From NCBI RefSeq assembly GCF_900104535.1, contig NZ_LT629710.1, positions 4,809,501 to 4,873,500 of the forward strand: 64,000 nucleotides of DNA, written 5' to 3'. This stretch comes from Nakamurella panacisegetis. GTDB taxonomy: Bacteria > Actinomycetota > Actinomycetes > Mycobacteriales > Nakamurellaceae. The translations under genes and the position numbers were made by a program. Shown in pieces: positions 25,661-34,776 of the stretch. The notes beneath the pieces were generated by a model. It ran no database searches. It had not been told where the DNA came from and worked only from the letters and a program-made list of their open reading frames with translations. Position 1 is the stretch's first letter; every line of letters begins with the position of its first letter.

Positions 25661-27511
25661 TCAGCCGGACTCGACGGCACTGATCCGATAGCCGGACGGG
25701 GTCGCCACCAGCACCAACACCCGGGCGGCGGCCGGGCGGGCCGTGGTTCGTCCGACCACCTGCCCGGACTCGTCGAGGATCGAGTAGGCCGGCAGTGCGT
25801 CGCTGACCCGGACCCGGATCGGCGAGGTCCCGACGACCTTGGTCGCCGCCACCCGATGCTGGGCCCCGCTGACCCGCAGCCGGCTGGCGATCAGTCGCTC
25901 GATCATGCCGGCGTCGGCCGCACGGGCCGACGACCCGGCCGTGTAGACCGCGTCGAGCAGCCCGACCCTCCGCGCGGTCACTGCCGTCGCCCGGTCGGCA
26001 TCCAACTTCTGCACGGTCGCGGTCCAGTCGACCCCGTGCCCGGCGGCCGACGTGCTCGGCGATGCGGCCCTCCGCGGGGTCGGGGCCGGGGCGGGCGCCG
26101 CCGTCCGGGAGGTGGTGGCTCGGGTGGGACCGGCCGGCGCCGAGCGGGCCAGAGCCTCGGTGGCCGCCGGTTCGCTGGATCCGGGTCGCGGGGGCGGGAC
26201 GACGGCCGACGGACCGGGGGCCACAGCCGAGGACGGGCCAACCGCCGCCGTTTCCGACACGTGCGCCCCGCCCCGGGTGGCGACTGCGGGATCGCGGCGG
26301 TCCAGTCCCGCCCACCACAGGCCGCCGGCCGCAGCGGCGCAGGCGACCAGCACGCACACGGCGGCGATGACACCGACCCGGATCGCTCGGGACCGATGTA
26401 TCGGTCGAGCCCGGCCGGCCGCACCGCCGGGTCGCATCCGGTTCGCAACCGGCCACCGGGTCAGCATCCGCCGCAGGCGGCCGGCGTCGGATTCGGGGGC
26501 CGGACGCGGAACGGCGTCGGCCCGGATCTTGGTGATGGCTCGCTCCCGGACCAATCGGTCCCGATCGTGCTCGGGCCCAGGACACCGTCGGTCGGGCCCA
26601 TCCGACGGCGGGTCCACCTCGGGCGCTCCGTGACGGGGTGACGAGCCGGGCACGTCGACGACGACGGCCCCCGCCGGTCCCGAACCCGGTATCGCTCCCG
26701 GCCCGTCCACCGAAGCGGGCTGGGCGAGCTCGACCGGGGCCGGGCGTCCGGCGCCCCGCAGGTCCATGACGACCGCCGCCGCGCCGGGCCGGCGCTCGGG
26801 ATCGTGTTCCAGCAGGGCCCGGATCACGGCGGTCAGGGCCGGCGGAGCGACGTCGTCACCTGGATCCGGCCACTGTCCCCCGGCGGCCTGGATCAGTACG
26901 TCGTGCAGATCGTCGGCCGGCCAGGCGTGATGCCCGGTCAGACAGGCCAGGGCCAGGGAGCCGAGCGAGAACATGTCCGTCGCCGGGCTGGGGGTCGCCC
27001 CCCGCGCCAGTTCGGGCGCCGCATCGGCCGGGGTGGCGCTGACCGGGAGACCGACCTCCGCCCCGGCCCGGCCGGCACCGAGATCGGCCACCAACGGCCG
27101 TCCGGCCGCATCGAACACCACGTTTCCGGCCGACAGGTCACCGTGTACGACGTCGCGCTCGTGGGCGGTGGCGAGAACCGCGGCGACCGGCAGCAGGACG
27201 GTCAGGGTCTCCCCCGCGGTCAACCGGCCGCGGGCCGCGAGCAGCCCGGCCAGGTCGCCCCCGCCTGCGTACTCCGTGACCAGCGCACATCGTTCGGCGT
27301 CACCGATGACCTCGATCACCCGCACCACGTGCGGATGATCGACCGCCGCGGCCAGCGCCGCCTCACGGCGAGCCGCCCGAAGGTGGGCGGCGGGGAACAC
27401 CTTGAGCGCCACCGCACCACCGGTACCTTTGTGTGCACCCCTCCAGACCTGCGCGGATGCGCCCGCACCGATCATCTCGAAGGCCCGGTAATCCCCCACC
27501 TCGAAGGTCAT
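25661..27511 (-). CDS. Receptor-type Ser/Thr protein kinase, non-RD
   Basis: A 616-residue protein with an N-terminal kinase domain (about 8-270), a Pro-rich linker, one membrane helix (VGVIAAVCVLVACAAAAGG), a Ser/Ala/Pro-rich outer stalk and a C-terminal extracellular domain of about 125 residues. Kinase residues are mostly present: Lys37 (VALK), Glu50, Asp125 and Asn130 in HGDLSAGN, Asp143 in DLG and an APE motif. The catalytic loop has HGD instead of HRD and DLG instead of DFG, so it is a non-RD kinase with a possibly unusual activation mode. ATG 27511 is chosen because TAGCCT lies 7 bases upstream and no ribosome site exists. It is divergent from lipB. Confidence 0.9.
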   Translation of the reverse strand: MTFEVGDYRAFEMIGAGASAQVWRGAHKGTGGAVALKVFPAAHLRAARREAALAAAVDHPHVVRVIEVIGDAERCALVTEYAGGGDLAGLLAARGRLTAGETLTVLLPVAAVLATAHERDVVHGDLSAGNVVFDAAGRPLVADLGAGRAGAEVGLPVSATPADAAPELARGATPSPATDMFSLGSLALACLTGHHAWPADDLHDVLIQAAGGQWPDPGDDVAPPALTAVIRALLEHDPERRPGAAAVVMDLRGAGRPAPVELAQPASVDGPGAIPGSGPAGAVVVDVPGSSPRHGAPEVDPPSDGPDRRCPGPEHDRDRLVRERAITKIRADAVPRPAPESDAGRLRRMLTRWPVANRMRPGGAAGRARPIHRSRAIRVGVIAAVCVLVACAAAAGGLWWAGLDRRDPAVATRGGAHVSETAAVGPSSAVAPGPSAVVPPPRPGSSEPAATEALARSAPAGPTRATTSRTAAPAPAPTPRRAASPSTSAAGHGVDWTATVQKLDADRATAVTARRVGLLDAVYTAGSSARAADAGMIERLIASRLRVSGAQHRVAATKVVGTSPIRVRVSDALPAYSILDESGQVVGRTTARPAAARVLVLVATPSGYRISAVESG

Positions 27512-27621
27512 GCCGAGCAGGCTAGGCCGAAGCGGCACGGACCGGTCGGGGTTGTCCACAACGCGGCTCGGACCGCCGGCGGTCCCGCCTGCCGGTCCGC
27601 CACCGGGCGTACGGTTGCCGC

Positions 27622-28416
27622 ATGCGACAGCCCGATCCGAGCGTCCCGGTGGCCGCTGGGACCCCGCCCCGAAGAGCCGTCCGCGCCGAACACGGGGCAG
27701 TGCAGATGATCGAAGCCGGCCTGGTCGACTACCAGGCGGCGTGGGACTGGCAGCGGGACCTGGCCGAGGCCCGAGCCGCCGGGCGCGGGCCGGACACGGT
27801 TCTGCTGCTCACCCATCCGGCCGTCTACACCGCCGGTCGTCGCACCGAGCCGGGCGATCGACCGACCGACGGGACACCGGTCGTCGACGTCGACCGGGGC
27901 GGCCGGATCACCTGGCACGGACCGGGCCAGCTGGTCGGCTACCCGCTGGTCGGTCTGGCCGATCCGATCGATGTCGTGCAGTACGTCCGCCTACTGGAGC
28001 AGGTTCTCATCGCTGCCTGCGCGGACCTCGGCCTCCCCGGCGCCGGACGGGTGGCCGGGCGCAGCGGTGTCTGGTTGCCGGCCGACCACCGACCGGAGCG
28101 CAAGATCGCGGCGATCGGCGTCCGCATCGCCAAGGGGGTCACCAGCCACGGTTTCGCCCTCAACTGCGATCCCGACATGGCCGCGTACGACCGCATCGTG
28201 CCGTGCGGGATCCGTGACGCCGGGGTGACCTCGCTGTCCGCCGAGTTCGGCCGCACGGTCGGCGTCGAGACGGCGATCCCGCCCGTGCGACGGCGGCTTG
28301 AACAGGGGTTGAACGGGGAATTGCCGATCACAGACAGTGCAGCGGTCCTGGAGTCACTTCCGCACCGGAGGTCCGTGCCCCCGGGCATAACGTGGCACCT
28401 CGACCCCGTCCTGTAG
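27622..28416 (+). CDS. lipB: Octanoyltransferase LipB
   Basis: A 264-residue enzyme that moves octanoyl from acyl carrier protein to lipoyl domains, the first step of lipoate synthesis. The catalytic pair is visible: Lys161 in [10 protein letters not shown] and Cys195 in IVPCGI. Other signatures are [23 protein letters not shown] and TSHGFALN. A 25-residue N-terminal extension precedes the domain. ATG 27622 has TACGGT 6 bases upstream and no ribosome site, fitting a leaderless mRNA. LipA is encoded downstream, separated by a LEA-like gene; targets in this window include SucB. Confidence 0.96.
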   Translation: MRQPDPSVPVAAGTPPRRAVRAEHGAVQMIEAGLVDYQAAWDWQRDLAEARAAGRGPDTVLLLTHPAVYTAGRRTEPGDRPTDGTPVVDVDRGGRITWHGPGQLVGYPLVGLADPIDVVQYVRLLEQVLIAACADLGLPGAGRVAGRSGVWLPADHRPERKIAAIGVRIAKGVTSHGFALNCDPDMAAYDRIVPCGIRDAGVTSLSAEFGRTVGVETAIPPVRRRLEQGLNGELPITDSAAVLESLPHRRSVPPGITWHLDPVL

Positions 28417-28546
28417 ATCGACCGGAACAATCGGGCAGGATGAACAGCGGATGGCCACTGATCCGTCAGACGTCAGCACCATGTCGTCCGACCCGCACCC
28501 GAAGCACCTCAAGACGCCAAGTCCGACCGAAGTCAAGGAGCTCACG

Positions 28547-29518
28547 ATGAGCAAGTCCACCACAAGCAGCACCACCCACGATCTCGCGGTCAAGGCCGGC
28601 GACGTGGCGGAGAAGGTCGTGGACCAGGCACAGGAACTGGCCGGGAAGGTCGCCGACCAGGCGGCCGACGTCGCCGGCAAGGTCGCCGCCATGGCCAATA
28701 CCGCAGCTCATGATTTCGCCGCGAAGGCCGCACCGGTGGCCGAGAAGGTGGCCCAGTCGCTGGGTGATTCCGCCCAGAACCTGTCCCGCCGCGCCCGGAA
28801 GGCCAGCGCCAAGGCCACCAAGAAGGCCGAGAAGGCCGCCAAGCGCGGCAAGGGGAAGGCGGCGGCCAAGGCCAACGCCCTCGCCGCCCTTGGCCGGGCC
28901 CAGGCCGCCGACGCCGCATCCAACGTGACCGTGGCCGCCACCGAGCGGGCGACCAAGGTGACGGGCAAGGCCGCGAAGGCCGCCGCCGCCCTGGCCACGG
29001 CCGCGGCCGGCGTCGACAAGAAGACCACCAAGGCGGCGAAGAGCGCGAAGAAGGGGCAGAAGAAGCGCCATCCGGTTCGCAAGATCGTCGTGCTCGGCGC
29101 GCTCACCGCCGGTGGGGTGGCCATCGCCCGGGCCCTGAAGGCGCCGTCGTACCCCGCGCCGGACAGCTCCCCGGCGCCGACGGCCACGCCGAAGTCCACG
29201 ACCGAGTCCAAGATCGACGACGTCAAGGCCGAGGTGAAGGAGGCCGCCACCAAGGCCGGCGAAGCCGTCAAGACCACCGCCGCCAAGGCAGCGGACACGG
29301 CCAAGGAGACCGCGGCCAAGGTCACCGATGTGGCCAAGGAGGCCGCGGCCAAGGTCACCGACGTGGCCAAGGACGCCGTCTCCGGCGCGAAGGCGACCGC
29401 CGACGACGCCGCGGCCGACGCCGGAGCGGCCAAGGAGAAGGTGGCCGACGCCGCCCGCACCGCCACCCAGGCCGCACAGACCAAGGCCGACGAGGTCAAG
29501 GACGGCAACACCAAGTGA
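28547..29518 (+). CDS. Lys/Ala-rich LEA-like protein with one membrane helix
   Basis: A 323-residue low-complexity protein lodged between lipB and lipA. ATG 28547 has AAGGAG 6 bases upstream; earlier in-frame starts lack one. Composition is dominated by Ala, Lys, Thr, Val, Asp and Glu. Residues 10-75 and 225-320 are amphipathic 11-mer-like repeats (for example [20 protein letters not shown]), resembling group 3 LEA proteins or apolipoprotein helices. Residues 80-178 are histone-H1-like and strongly basic. A hydrophobic stretch at 178-197 ([14 protein letters not shown]) could cross the membrane, followed by a Pro/Ser linker. Roles in desiccation, membrane or nucleoid binding are possible, none shown. 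Its end overlaps the lipA GTG by four bases, so the two are coupled. Confidence 0.85.
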   Translation: MSKSTTSSTTHDLAVKAGDVAEKVVDQAQELAGKVADQAADVAGKVAAMANTAAHDFAAKAAPVAEKVAQSLGDSAQNLSRRARKASAKATKKAEKAAKRGKGKAAAKANALAALGRAQAADAASNVTVAATERATKVTGKAAKAAAALATAAAGVDKKTTKAAKSAKKGQKKRHPVRKIVVLGALTAGGVAIARALKAPSYPAPDSSPAPTATPKSTTESKIDDVKAEVKEAATKAGEAVKTTAAKAADTAKETAAKVTDVAKEAAAKVTDVAKDAVSGAKATADDAAADAGAAKEKVADAARTATQAAQTKADEVKDGNTK

Positions 29519-30444
29519 CCATGGCTCCCGAAGGACGCAAGATGTTGCGTCTGGAGGTGCGGAACGCGTCGGTACCGATCGAGCGCAAGCCCGAGTGGAT
29601 CAAGACCAAACTCCGCACCGGCCCGGAGTTCACCGCGCTGCAGTCCCTCGTCAAGAGCGAGGGCCTGCACACGGTGTGCCAGGAGGCGGGTTGCCCCAAC
29701 ATCTACGAATGCTGGGAAGACCGCGAGGCGACCTTCCTGATCGGTGGCGACCAGTGCACCCGTCGGTGCGACTTCTGCCTGATCGACACGGGCAAGCCCG
29801 GCCCGCTGGACCGTGACGAGCCACGCCGGGTCGCCGAGTCGATCGCCACCATGAACCTGCGCTACGCCACCATCACCGGTGTCACTCGCGACGACCTCCC
29901 GGACGAGGGAGCGTGGCTGTATGCCGAGACGGTGCGCAAGGTGCACGAACTCGCCCCGAACACCGGGGTCGAGATCCTCACGCCGGACTTCTCCGGGCGG
30001 CCGGAGCTGCTCGGGCAGGTCTTCGACGCCCGGCCGGAGGTCTTCGCCCACAACCTGGAGACGGTTCCGCGGATCTTCAAGCGGATCCGGCCGGCGTTCA
30101 CCTACGAGAAGTCACTCGACGTGATCTCGCAGGGCCGGTCGGCCGGCATGGTGACGAAGTCGAACCTGATCCTCGGGATGGGCGAGACCCGCGAGGAGAT
30201 CTCCCAGGCACTGCGTGACCTACACGAGGCCGGTTGCGACCTGATCACCATCACCCAGTACCTGCGGCCCACCCCGCGGCATCACCCGATCGACCGGTGG
30301 GTCAAACCCGACGAATTCGTCGAACTGCGGGCCGAAGCGGAGGAGATCGGGTTCGCCGGGGTGATGTCCGGTCCGTTGGTCCGTTCGTCCTACCGCGCCG
30401 GAACGCTCTACAAGCAGGCAGTATCGGCCCGGGCCGCTCACTGA
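29515..30444 (+). CDS. lipA: Lipoyl synthase LipA
   Basis: A 309-residue radical SAM enzyme that inserts two sulfurs into octanoyl groups on lipoyl domains. Both iron-sulfur clusters are accounted for: auxiliary cluster Cys55, Cys60, Cys66 ([12 protein letters not shown]) and the radical SAM cluster Cys81, Cys85, Cys88 (CTRRCDFC). The C-terminal RSSYRAG supplies the serine ligand of the auxiliary cluster. GTG 29515 overlaps the preceding stop (GTGA); ATG 29521 is the alternative. A very strong hairpin follows the stop. Confidence 0.97.
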   Translation: MTMAPEGRKMLRLEVRNASVPIERKPEWIKTKLRTGPEFTALQSLVKSEGLHTVCQEAGCPNIYECWEDREATFLIGGDQCTRRCDFCLIDTGKPGPLDRDEPRRVAESIATMNLRYATITGVTRDDLPDEGAWLYAETVRKVHELAPNTGVEILTPDFSGRPELLGQVFDARPEVFAHNLETVPRIFKRIRPAFTYEKSLDVISQGRSAGMVTKSNLILGMGETREEISQALRDLHEAGCDLITITQYLRPTPRHHPIDRWVKPDEFVELRAEAEEIGFAGVMSGPLVRSSYRAGTLYKQAVSARAAH

Positions 30445-30454
30445 GTTCGCAGAT

Positions 30455-30490
30455 CAGAACGCCGCACACCGACGGGTGTGCGGCGTTCTG
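30455..30490 (+). terminator. Terminator after lipA
   Basis: A perfect 16-bp stem (CAGAACGCCGCACACC at 30455-30470 and its complement at 30475-30490) with a GACG tetraloop, 10 bases after the lipA stop. No T-run follows. Confidence 0.8.
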
Positions 30491-30521
30491 AATACCCGCC
30501 CGGCCGTCGTATCCTTCTGTT

Positions 30522-31280
30522 ATGGCCAAGACCTCCTCCACCTCCCCCAGTCTGTCGAAAGAGGAGAAGAAGGCCGCCAAGGTCGCCTCCCGGGCCGGTA
30601 AGAAGGAGCGCCGCGGCCAGATCTGGCAGGCGTTCCAGATGCAGCGCAAGGAAGACAAGCGACTGCTGCCGTACATGATCGCGTGCCTGGTCGGGTCCGC
30701 GCTCGTCTTCACCCTCCTGGGCTGGTGGTTGGCCAGCTGGTGGGCCGGCCTGGTCTTCGGCCTCATCATCGGCGCCATGATCGCGATGATCTTCTTCGCC
30801 CGGCGGGTGCAGTCCAACGTCTACAAGCAGGCCGACGGGACGCCCGGCGCGGCCGCCTGGTCGCTGCAGAACAACCAGCTCCGCGGCAAGTGGCGGATCA
30901 CGCCGGCCGTGGCCGGTACCTCCCATCTCGACGCCGTCCATCGCGTGGTCGGCCGCCCGGGGATCATCCTGATCGGCGAAGGTGCCACCCATCGGGTGAA
31001 GCCGCTGCTGGCCCAGGAGAAGAAGAAGATCGCCCGGGTCGTCGGGGACACCCCGATCTACGACATCATCGTCGGCAACGAAGAGGGCCAGACCCCGCTC
31101 AAGAAGCTGAACCAGTCACTGATGCGGCTCCCCCGCAACATCACCGTTGCCCAGGTTTCCGACCTCGACGGCCGGCTCAGTGCGCTCAGTGCTCGCGTCG
31201 GTCAGCAGGGCATGCCCAAGGGCCCGCTTTCGGCCGGGGCCAAGACCCGCAACGTGCAGCGCGCCGCCCGGCGCCGCTGA
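30522..31280 (+). CDS. DUF4191-family membrane protein
   Basis: A 252-residue protein with a highly charged N terminus (about 45 residues), two closely spaced membrane helices at about 52-92 (MIACLVGSALVFTLLGWWLA, GLVFGLIIGAMIAMIFFA) and a cytoplasmic domain with VVGRPGIILIGEG and QEKKKIARVVGDTPIYDI. It fits the actinobacterial DUF4191 family commonly found beside lipA. Function is unknown. ATG 30522 has TATCCT 6 bases upstream and no ribosome site (leaderless pattern), so it has its own promoter after the lipA terminator. Confidence 0.87.
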   Translation: MAKTSSTSPSLSKEEKKAAKVASRAGKKERRGQIWQAFQMQRKEDKRLLPYMIACLVGSALVFTLLGWWLASWWAGLVFGLIIGAMIAMIFFARRVQSNVYKQADGTPGAAAWSLQNNQLRGKWRITPAVAGTSHLDAVHRVVGRPGIILIGEGATHRVKPLLAQEKKKIARVVGDTPIYDIIVGNEEGQTPLKKLNQSLMRLPRNITVAQVSDLDGRLSALSARVGQQGMPKGPLSAGAKTRNVQRAARRR

Positions 31281-31303
31281 CCGGCGGTTCGAGTCCGACC
31301 CGG

Positions 31304-31337
31304 CAGCCACCCTCCGCCCCGGCGGATCGGGTGGCTG
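31304..31337 (+). terminator. Terminator after the DUF4191 gene
   Basis: CAGCCACCC (31304-31312) and GGGTGGCTG (31329-31337) form a 9-bp outer stem with an inner TCCGC/GCGGA pairing. It lies 23 bases after the stop. Confidence 0.65.
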
Positions 31338-31364
31338 TCGTCGTTTCCGGGCCGGGGCGTTCGC

Positions 31365-31455
31365 GGATCCGAACGACGCCCGGGTCCGAACGACGTCAGC
31401 CGGTCCGGATGACGTCAGCGAGTCCGGATGACGTCAGCGAGTCCGGACGACGACG
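31365..31455. repeat. 19-bp tandem repeat, about 4.5 copies
   Basis: Units start at about 31365, 31384, 31403, 31422 and 31441. The two central units are identical (GTCCGGATGACGTCAGCGA) and contain the palindrome TGACGTCA; outer units are diverged. The array fills the convergent gap and runs through the stop codon of the RDD gene, whose last codons are written in the repeat. Confidence 0.8.
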
Positions 31456-31841
31456 GTGCGGCACAGACGGTCGTGCAGACCGCGCCCATCCGCATCGGTC
31501 AGCAGGGGCGGCACCACGACGAAGATCATGGCCGTCCGCGGGATCGCCCACAGGCCGACCAGGGCGCGACCCCCGACCGGGGCCACCCGCAGTCCGCAGG
31601 CCACCTGACCCGGCGTGGATCCGAACAGTCCGACGGCCACCACGGTGAGGGCGAACCAGACCAGCAGGCTCCAGTTCCTGGGCAGCTCGGGCCGGGTGAA
31701 CAACAGCGCGATGAGGGCGGACACGATCAGATCGATGCCGAAGGCGCCGATCCGGACGCCCATGCCGGCAACCGAACCGGCACCGCTCCGGGGCAGACCC
31801 AGCCGGCTGCCGGGGTAGCCCTGTCCCTGTGTGGTATCCAT
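31434..31841 (-). CDS. RDD-family membrane protein
   Basis: A 135-residue protein with three predicted membrane helices. The RDD family signature is visible as RIGAFGIDLI near the first helix and later TPGQVACGLRV and LHDRLCRTVVV at the end. Function is unknown; some members are ion transporters. ATG 31841 has TACGCT 7 bases upstream and no ribosome site (leaderless pattern), which argues against the longer open frame. It is divergent from glnA. Its last codons lie in a 19-bp tandem repeat, so the C terminus may vary between strains. Confidence 0.83.
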   Translation of the reverse strand: MDTTQGQGYPGSRLGLPRSGAGSVAGMGVRIGAFGIDLIVSALIALLFTRPELPRNWSLLVWFALTVVAVGLFGSTPGQVACGLRVAPVGGRALVGLWAIPRTAMIFVVVPPLLTDADGRGLHDRLCRTVVVRTR

Positions 31842-31929
31842 GACGACCAGCGTAGGTGCTGGCGAACCCCTTCCCCGCGCCGGCGCATTCGGCACCCGAC
31901 CTGGCCGGCCGGCCACCGCCACAGGCGCG

Positions 31930-31945
31930 TTAACCCCTGCGAAAC
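31930..31945 (+). promoter_or_regulatory. Candidate GlnR-binding site upstream of glnA
   Basis: TTAAC-CCCTGC-GAAAC matches the actinobacterial GlnR consensus GTNAC-N6-GAAAC at nine of ten fixed or free positions. It lies 113 bp before the glnA start, a suitable distance for activation under nitrogen limitation. A second half-site pair is not evident. Confidence 0.5.
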
Positions 31946-32058
31946 AAGCCGGAGACGGCAAGGCAACACCCCCTCCCTAGCTTCGACTGTGTCAAGGTGA
32001 AGGCACGTTTGCCGCCACCGAAGTGCGCAGCATGTTCCCGATACGAAGGAGTGCGTGA

Positions 32059-33480
32059 GTGTTCTCCACCCCCGAAGAACTGGTCGCCTACATCAAGGAC
32101 AACGATGTCGAGGTCTTCGACATCCGCTTCTGCGATCTGCCCGGCCTCATGAACCACCTGACGGTTCCGGCCGCGACCGTCTCGGTCGACTCGCTGGCCA
32201 CCGGAATGGCCTTCGACGGTTCGTCCATCAAGGGCTTCCAGTCGATCCACGAGTCGGACATGACTCTGCTCCCTGACGTCACCACGGCGCGGATCGACCC
32301 CTTCCGCCGCCGGAAGACGATGACCTGCAACTTCTTCGTCCACGACCCGCTGACCCTGCAGCCGTACTCGCGCGACCCGCGCAACGTCGCCCGCAAGGCC
32401 GAGGAGTACCTGGCCAGCACCGGTATCGCCGACACCTGCTACTTCGGGGCCGAGGCCGAGTTCTACATCTTCGACGAGGTGCGCTTCGACACCACGATGA
32501 ACGGCTCCTTCTACCACGTCGACTCCGAGGAGGGCTGGTGGAACACCGGCCGCGAGGAGGAGGGCGGGAACAAGGGCTACAAGACCCGTGTCAAGGGCGG
32601 CTACTTCCCGGTTCCGCCGTACGACCACCAGGCCGATCTCCGCGAGGACATGACGGCGAACCTGCTGTCCATGGGCTTCGACGTCGAGCGCGGGCACCAC
32701 GAGGTCGGCACCGGCGGCCAGGCCGAGATCAACTACAAGTTCAACACCCTGCTGGCCTCGGCCGACGAGGTGATGCTGTTCAAGTACATCATCAAGAACA
32801 CCGCCTGGCAGGCCGGCAAGACCGCGACCTTCATGCCGAAGCCGCTGTTCGGCGACAACGGCTCGGGCATGCACGCGCACCAGTCGCTGTGGTCCGGCGG
32901 CAAGCCCCTGTTCTACGACGAGGCCGGCTACGGCGGGCTCTCGGACATCGCCCGCTACTACATCGGCGGTCTGCTGCACCACGCGCCGTCGCTGCTGGCC
33001 TTCACCAACCCGACGGTGAACTCCTACCACCGGTTGGTCCCGGGCTACGAGGCTCCGGTCAACCTGGTCTACTCGGCCCGGAACCGCTCGGCGTGTATCC
33101 GCATCCCACTGACCGGCACCAACGCCAAGGCCAAGCGTCTGGAATTCCGCTGCCCCGACCCGTCGGCGAACCCGTACCTGGCCTTCGCCGCCATGATGAT
33201 GGCCGGCCTCGACGGCATCAAGAACAAGATCGAGCCGCCCGCTCCGGTCGACAAGGACCTCTACGAGCTGCCGCCGGACGAGGCCGCGAACATCCCGCAG
33301 GTCCCGTCCTCCCTGGACGCGGTGATCAACCGTCTCGAGGAGGATCACGACTACCTGCTCGAAGGCGGCGTCTTCACGCCTGACCTGATCGACATGTGGA
33401 TCAAGCTCAAGCGCGAGGAGATCGACGCGATCCGCCTGCGGCCGCACCCGCACGAGTTTGCGATGTACTACGACATCTGA
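32059..33480 (+). CDS. glnA: Glutamine synthetase type I (beta, adenylylatable)
   Basis: A 473-residue dodecameric enzyme that joins ammonium and glutamate using ATP, central to nitrogen assimilation. GTG 32059 has AAGGAG 7 bases upstream. Signatures include FDGSSIKGF (51-60), the metal-binding AEAEFYIFD, the catalytic [14 protein letters not shown] near 265-278 and the adenylylation site Tyr402 in [10 protein letters not shown]. The length and Tyr site mark GSI-beta, regulated by the GlnE adenylyltransferase. A candidate GlnR site lies upstream and a strong terminator follows. Confidence 0.98.
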   Translation: MFSTPEELVAYIKDNDVEVFDIRFCDLPGLMNHLTVPAATVSVDSLATGMAFDGSSIKGFQSIHESDMTLLPDVTTARIDPFRRRKTMTCNFFVHDPLTLQPYSRDPRNVARKAEEYLASTGIADTCYFGAEAEFYIFDEVRFDTTMNGSFYHVDSEEGWWNTGREEEGGNKGYKTRVKGGYFPVPPYDHQADLREDMTANLLSMGFDVERGHHEVGTGGQAEINYKFNTLLASADEVMLFKYIIKNTAWQAGKTATFMPKPLFGDNGSGMHAHQSLWSGGKPLFYDEAGYGGLSDIARYYIGGLLHHAPSLLAFTNPTVNSYHRLVPGYEAPVNLVYSARNRSACIRIPLTGTNAKAKRLEFRCPDPSANPYLAFAAMMMAGLDGIKNKIEPPAPVDKDLYELPPDEAANIPQVPSSLDAVINRLEEDHDYLLEGGVFTPDLIDMWIKLKREEIDAIRLRPHPHEFAMYYDI

Positions 33481-33505
33481 TCGGTACCACCTGATCGACT
33501 GCACT

Positions 33506-33541
33506 CCCGAGGCCCCGGCGCGAATGCGTCGGGGCCTCGGG
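33506..33541 (+). terminator. Terminator after glnA
   Basis: CCCGAGGCCCCG (33506-33517) pairs perfectly with 33530-33541 around a 12-base loop. It lies 25 bases after the glnA stop. Confidence 0.85.
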
Positions 33542-33595
33542 CGTCTCCGGCAATCTCGTGCCTCCGGTGCTGCGCATCCCCGCGGCGTCCGCACC

Positions 33596-33679
33596 CGGCG
33601 TGGATCAACTTCTCAGGCATGCACGAACTTGACCACTCCTGCCACTCCCGTCCCAGAGTGACGAAGTTGATCCACGCCG
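33596..33679. repeat. Intergenic palindromic element, copy B
   Basis: CGGCGTGGATCAACTTC (33596-33612) is perfectly repeated in inverse at 33663-33679. The 50-base centre holds GAACTTGACCAC, which could pair alternatively with the left arm. It lies between convergent glnA and pirin genes, after the glnA terminator. Its layout (GCG-N6-AACT arms) resembles copies A and C but the core differs. Confidence 0.75.
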
Positions 33680-33719
33680 CACCCACGCGACGGTCGGGAT
33701 GCAGGGCCGGGGACGGGTG

Positions 33720-34697
33720 TCACCGATCCGGATGGGCCCTGGGCCGCAACCGCCCGCCGGGCAGACCGGGGGCCGGAAGACGCGACCGGCGCCCCACGTA
33801 TCCGCTGACGACCCCGAACCGCTCCGACCCGGCCTCCCACTCCTCCCGCGCCGCGACGATGTCCTCATGGGTACGGCCGACGAAGTTCCACCACATGACG
33901 ATGTCCTCCCCGAACGGCGGCCCGCCCAACAGCAGCACCCGCGCATCACCGGATCCCGGATTCGTCAGGCTGATCTCGGACCGACCCGGGCCCAGATAGC
34001 CGAGTTCGGCTCGCGCGAGCTCGGTGCCGCTCGCGATGATCGAACCGGTGTCGACCAAGACTCCGTGCTCGAAGCGGGCGTCCACCTCCAGCGGCACCGA
34101 TCCACCGGGCGGCAGGACGATCTCGGCGCCCAGCAGGGGCGTGAAGGTGGTGACGGGGGACGTGGAACCGGCGAGGGCACCCAGAAACACCCGGACCGAA
34201 GCATCGCCGGCCGGGATGGCCGAGGGGACATGATGCTGGAAATCCCGTGGTCCGCCCAGTGCCGACGCCGGCAACGCCACCCACAGCTGAACACCGTGCA
34301 GCGCCGAGGTCTCCGAAGTGGAGACCTCGGAGTGGGCAATACCCGCGCCGCTCGTCATGAGGTTGAGCTCCCCCGGCCGGATCAGCGCGTGCACTCCCGC
34401 GGAGTCCCGGTGCTCCACCTGGCCGGCGAACAACCAGCTCACGGTCTGGAGCCCGGTGTGCGGGTGGGGCGCCACGTCCATCCCGCCGGTCATGGACACG
34501 TCGTCCGGTCCGTAGTGATCGACGAAGCACCACGCACCGATCAACGACCGCTGCTTCTGCGGGAGGGTCCTCCGCACCGTCATCGCCCGCGGGCCGCCCA
34601 GCGGCACCTCCCGGGGCACCAGCACCTCCACGTCGCCCGAACGCGCTGCGTCCGGACGGCAGCGCATCTCCGGCGGATCGGATTCCAGATTGCTCAC
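33720..34697 (-). CDS. Pirin-family (cupin) protein
   Basis: A protein of about 325 residues with the two-cupin pirin fold. The metal site is visible as DVAPHPHTGLQTVSW and GQVEHRDS, followed by the pirin signature GELNLMTSGAGIAHSE. Some bacterial pirins are quercetin dioxygenases; others bind regulatory or metabolic proteins, so no single role is safe. The start is uncertain: GTG 34697 gives a compact N terminus, and an upstream GTG at 34733 is open. It is divergent from the cysteine hydrolase operon. Confidence 0.88.
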   Translation of the reverse strand: MSNLESDPPEMRCRPDAARSGDVEVLVPREVPLGGPRAMTVRRTLPQKQRSLIGAWCFVDHYGPDDVSMTGGMDVAPHPHTGLQTVSWLFAGQVEHRDSAGVHALIRPGELNLMTSGAGIAHSEVSTSETSALHGVQLWVALPASALGGPRDFQHHVPSAIPAGDASVRVFLGALAGSTSPVTTFTPLLGAEIVLPPGGSVPLEVDARFEHGVLVDTGSIIASGTELARAELGYLGPGRSEISLTNPGSGDARVLLLGGPPFGEDIVMWWNFVGRTHEDIVAAREEWEAGSERFGVVSGYVGRRSRLPAPGLPGGRLRPRAHPDR

Positions 34698-34776
34698 CCG
34701 TCCATTCGACACCAACGAGGTCGGCGCCCGCACCCGAGGGCTTCACGCAGTCGGCGGAACCGGTTGAATGGGCAGC

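Noticed and set aside
25661-27511. Classification of the kinase as a pseudokinase
   Set aside because: The catalytic lysine, aspartates and asparagine are all present; only the RD arginine and the Phe of DFG are changed.
31281-31455. CRISPR array at the 19-bp repeats
   Set aside because: The units are directly adjacent without spacers and no cas genes are present.
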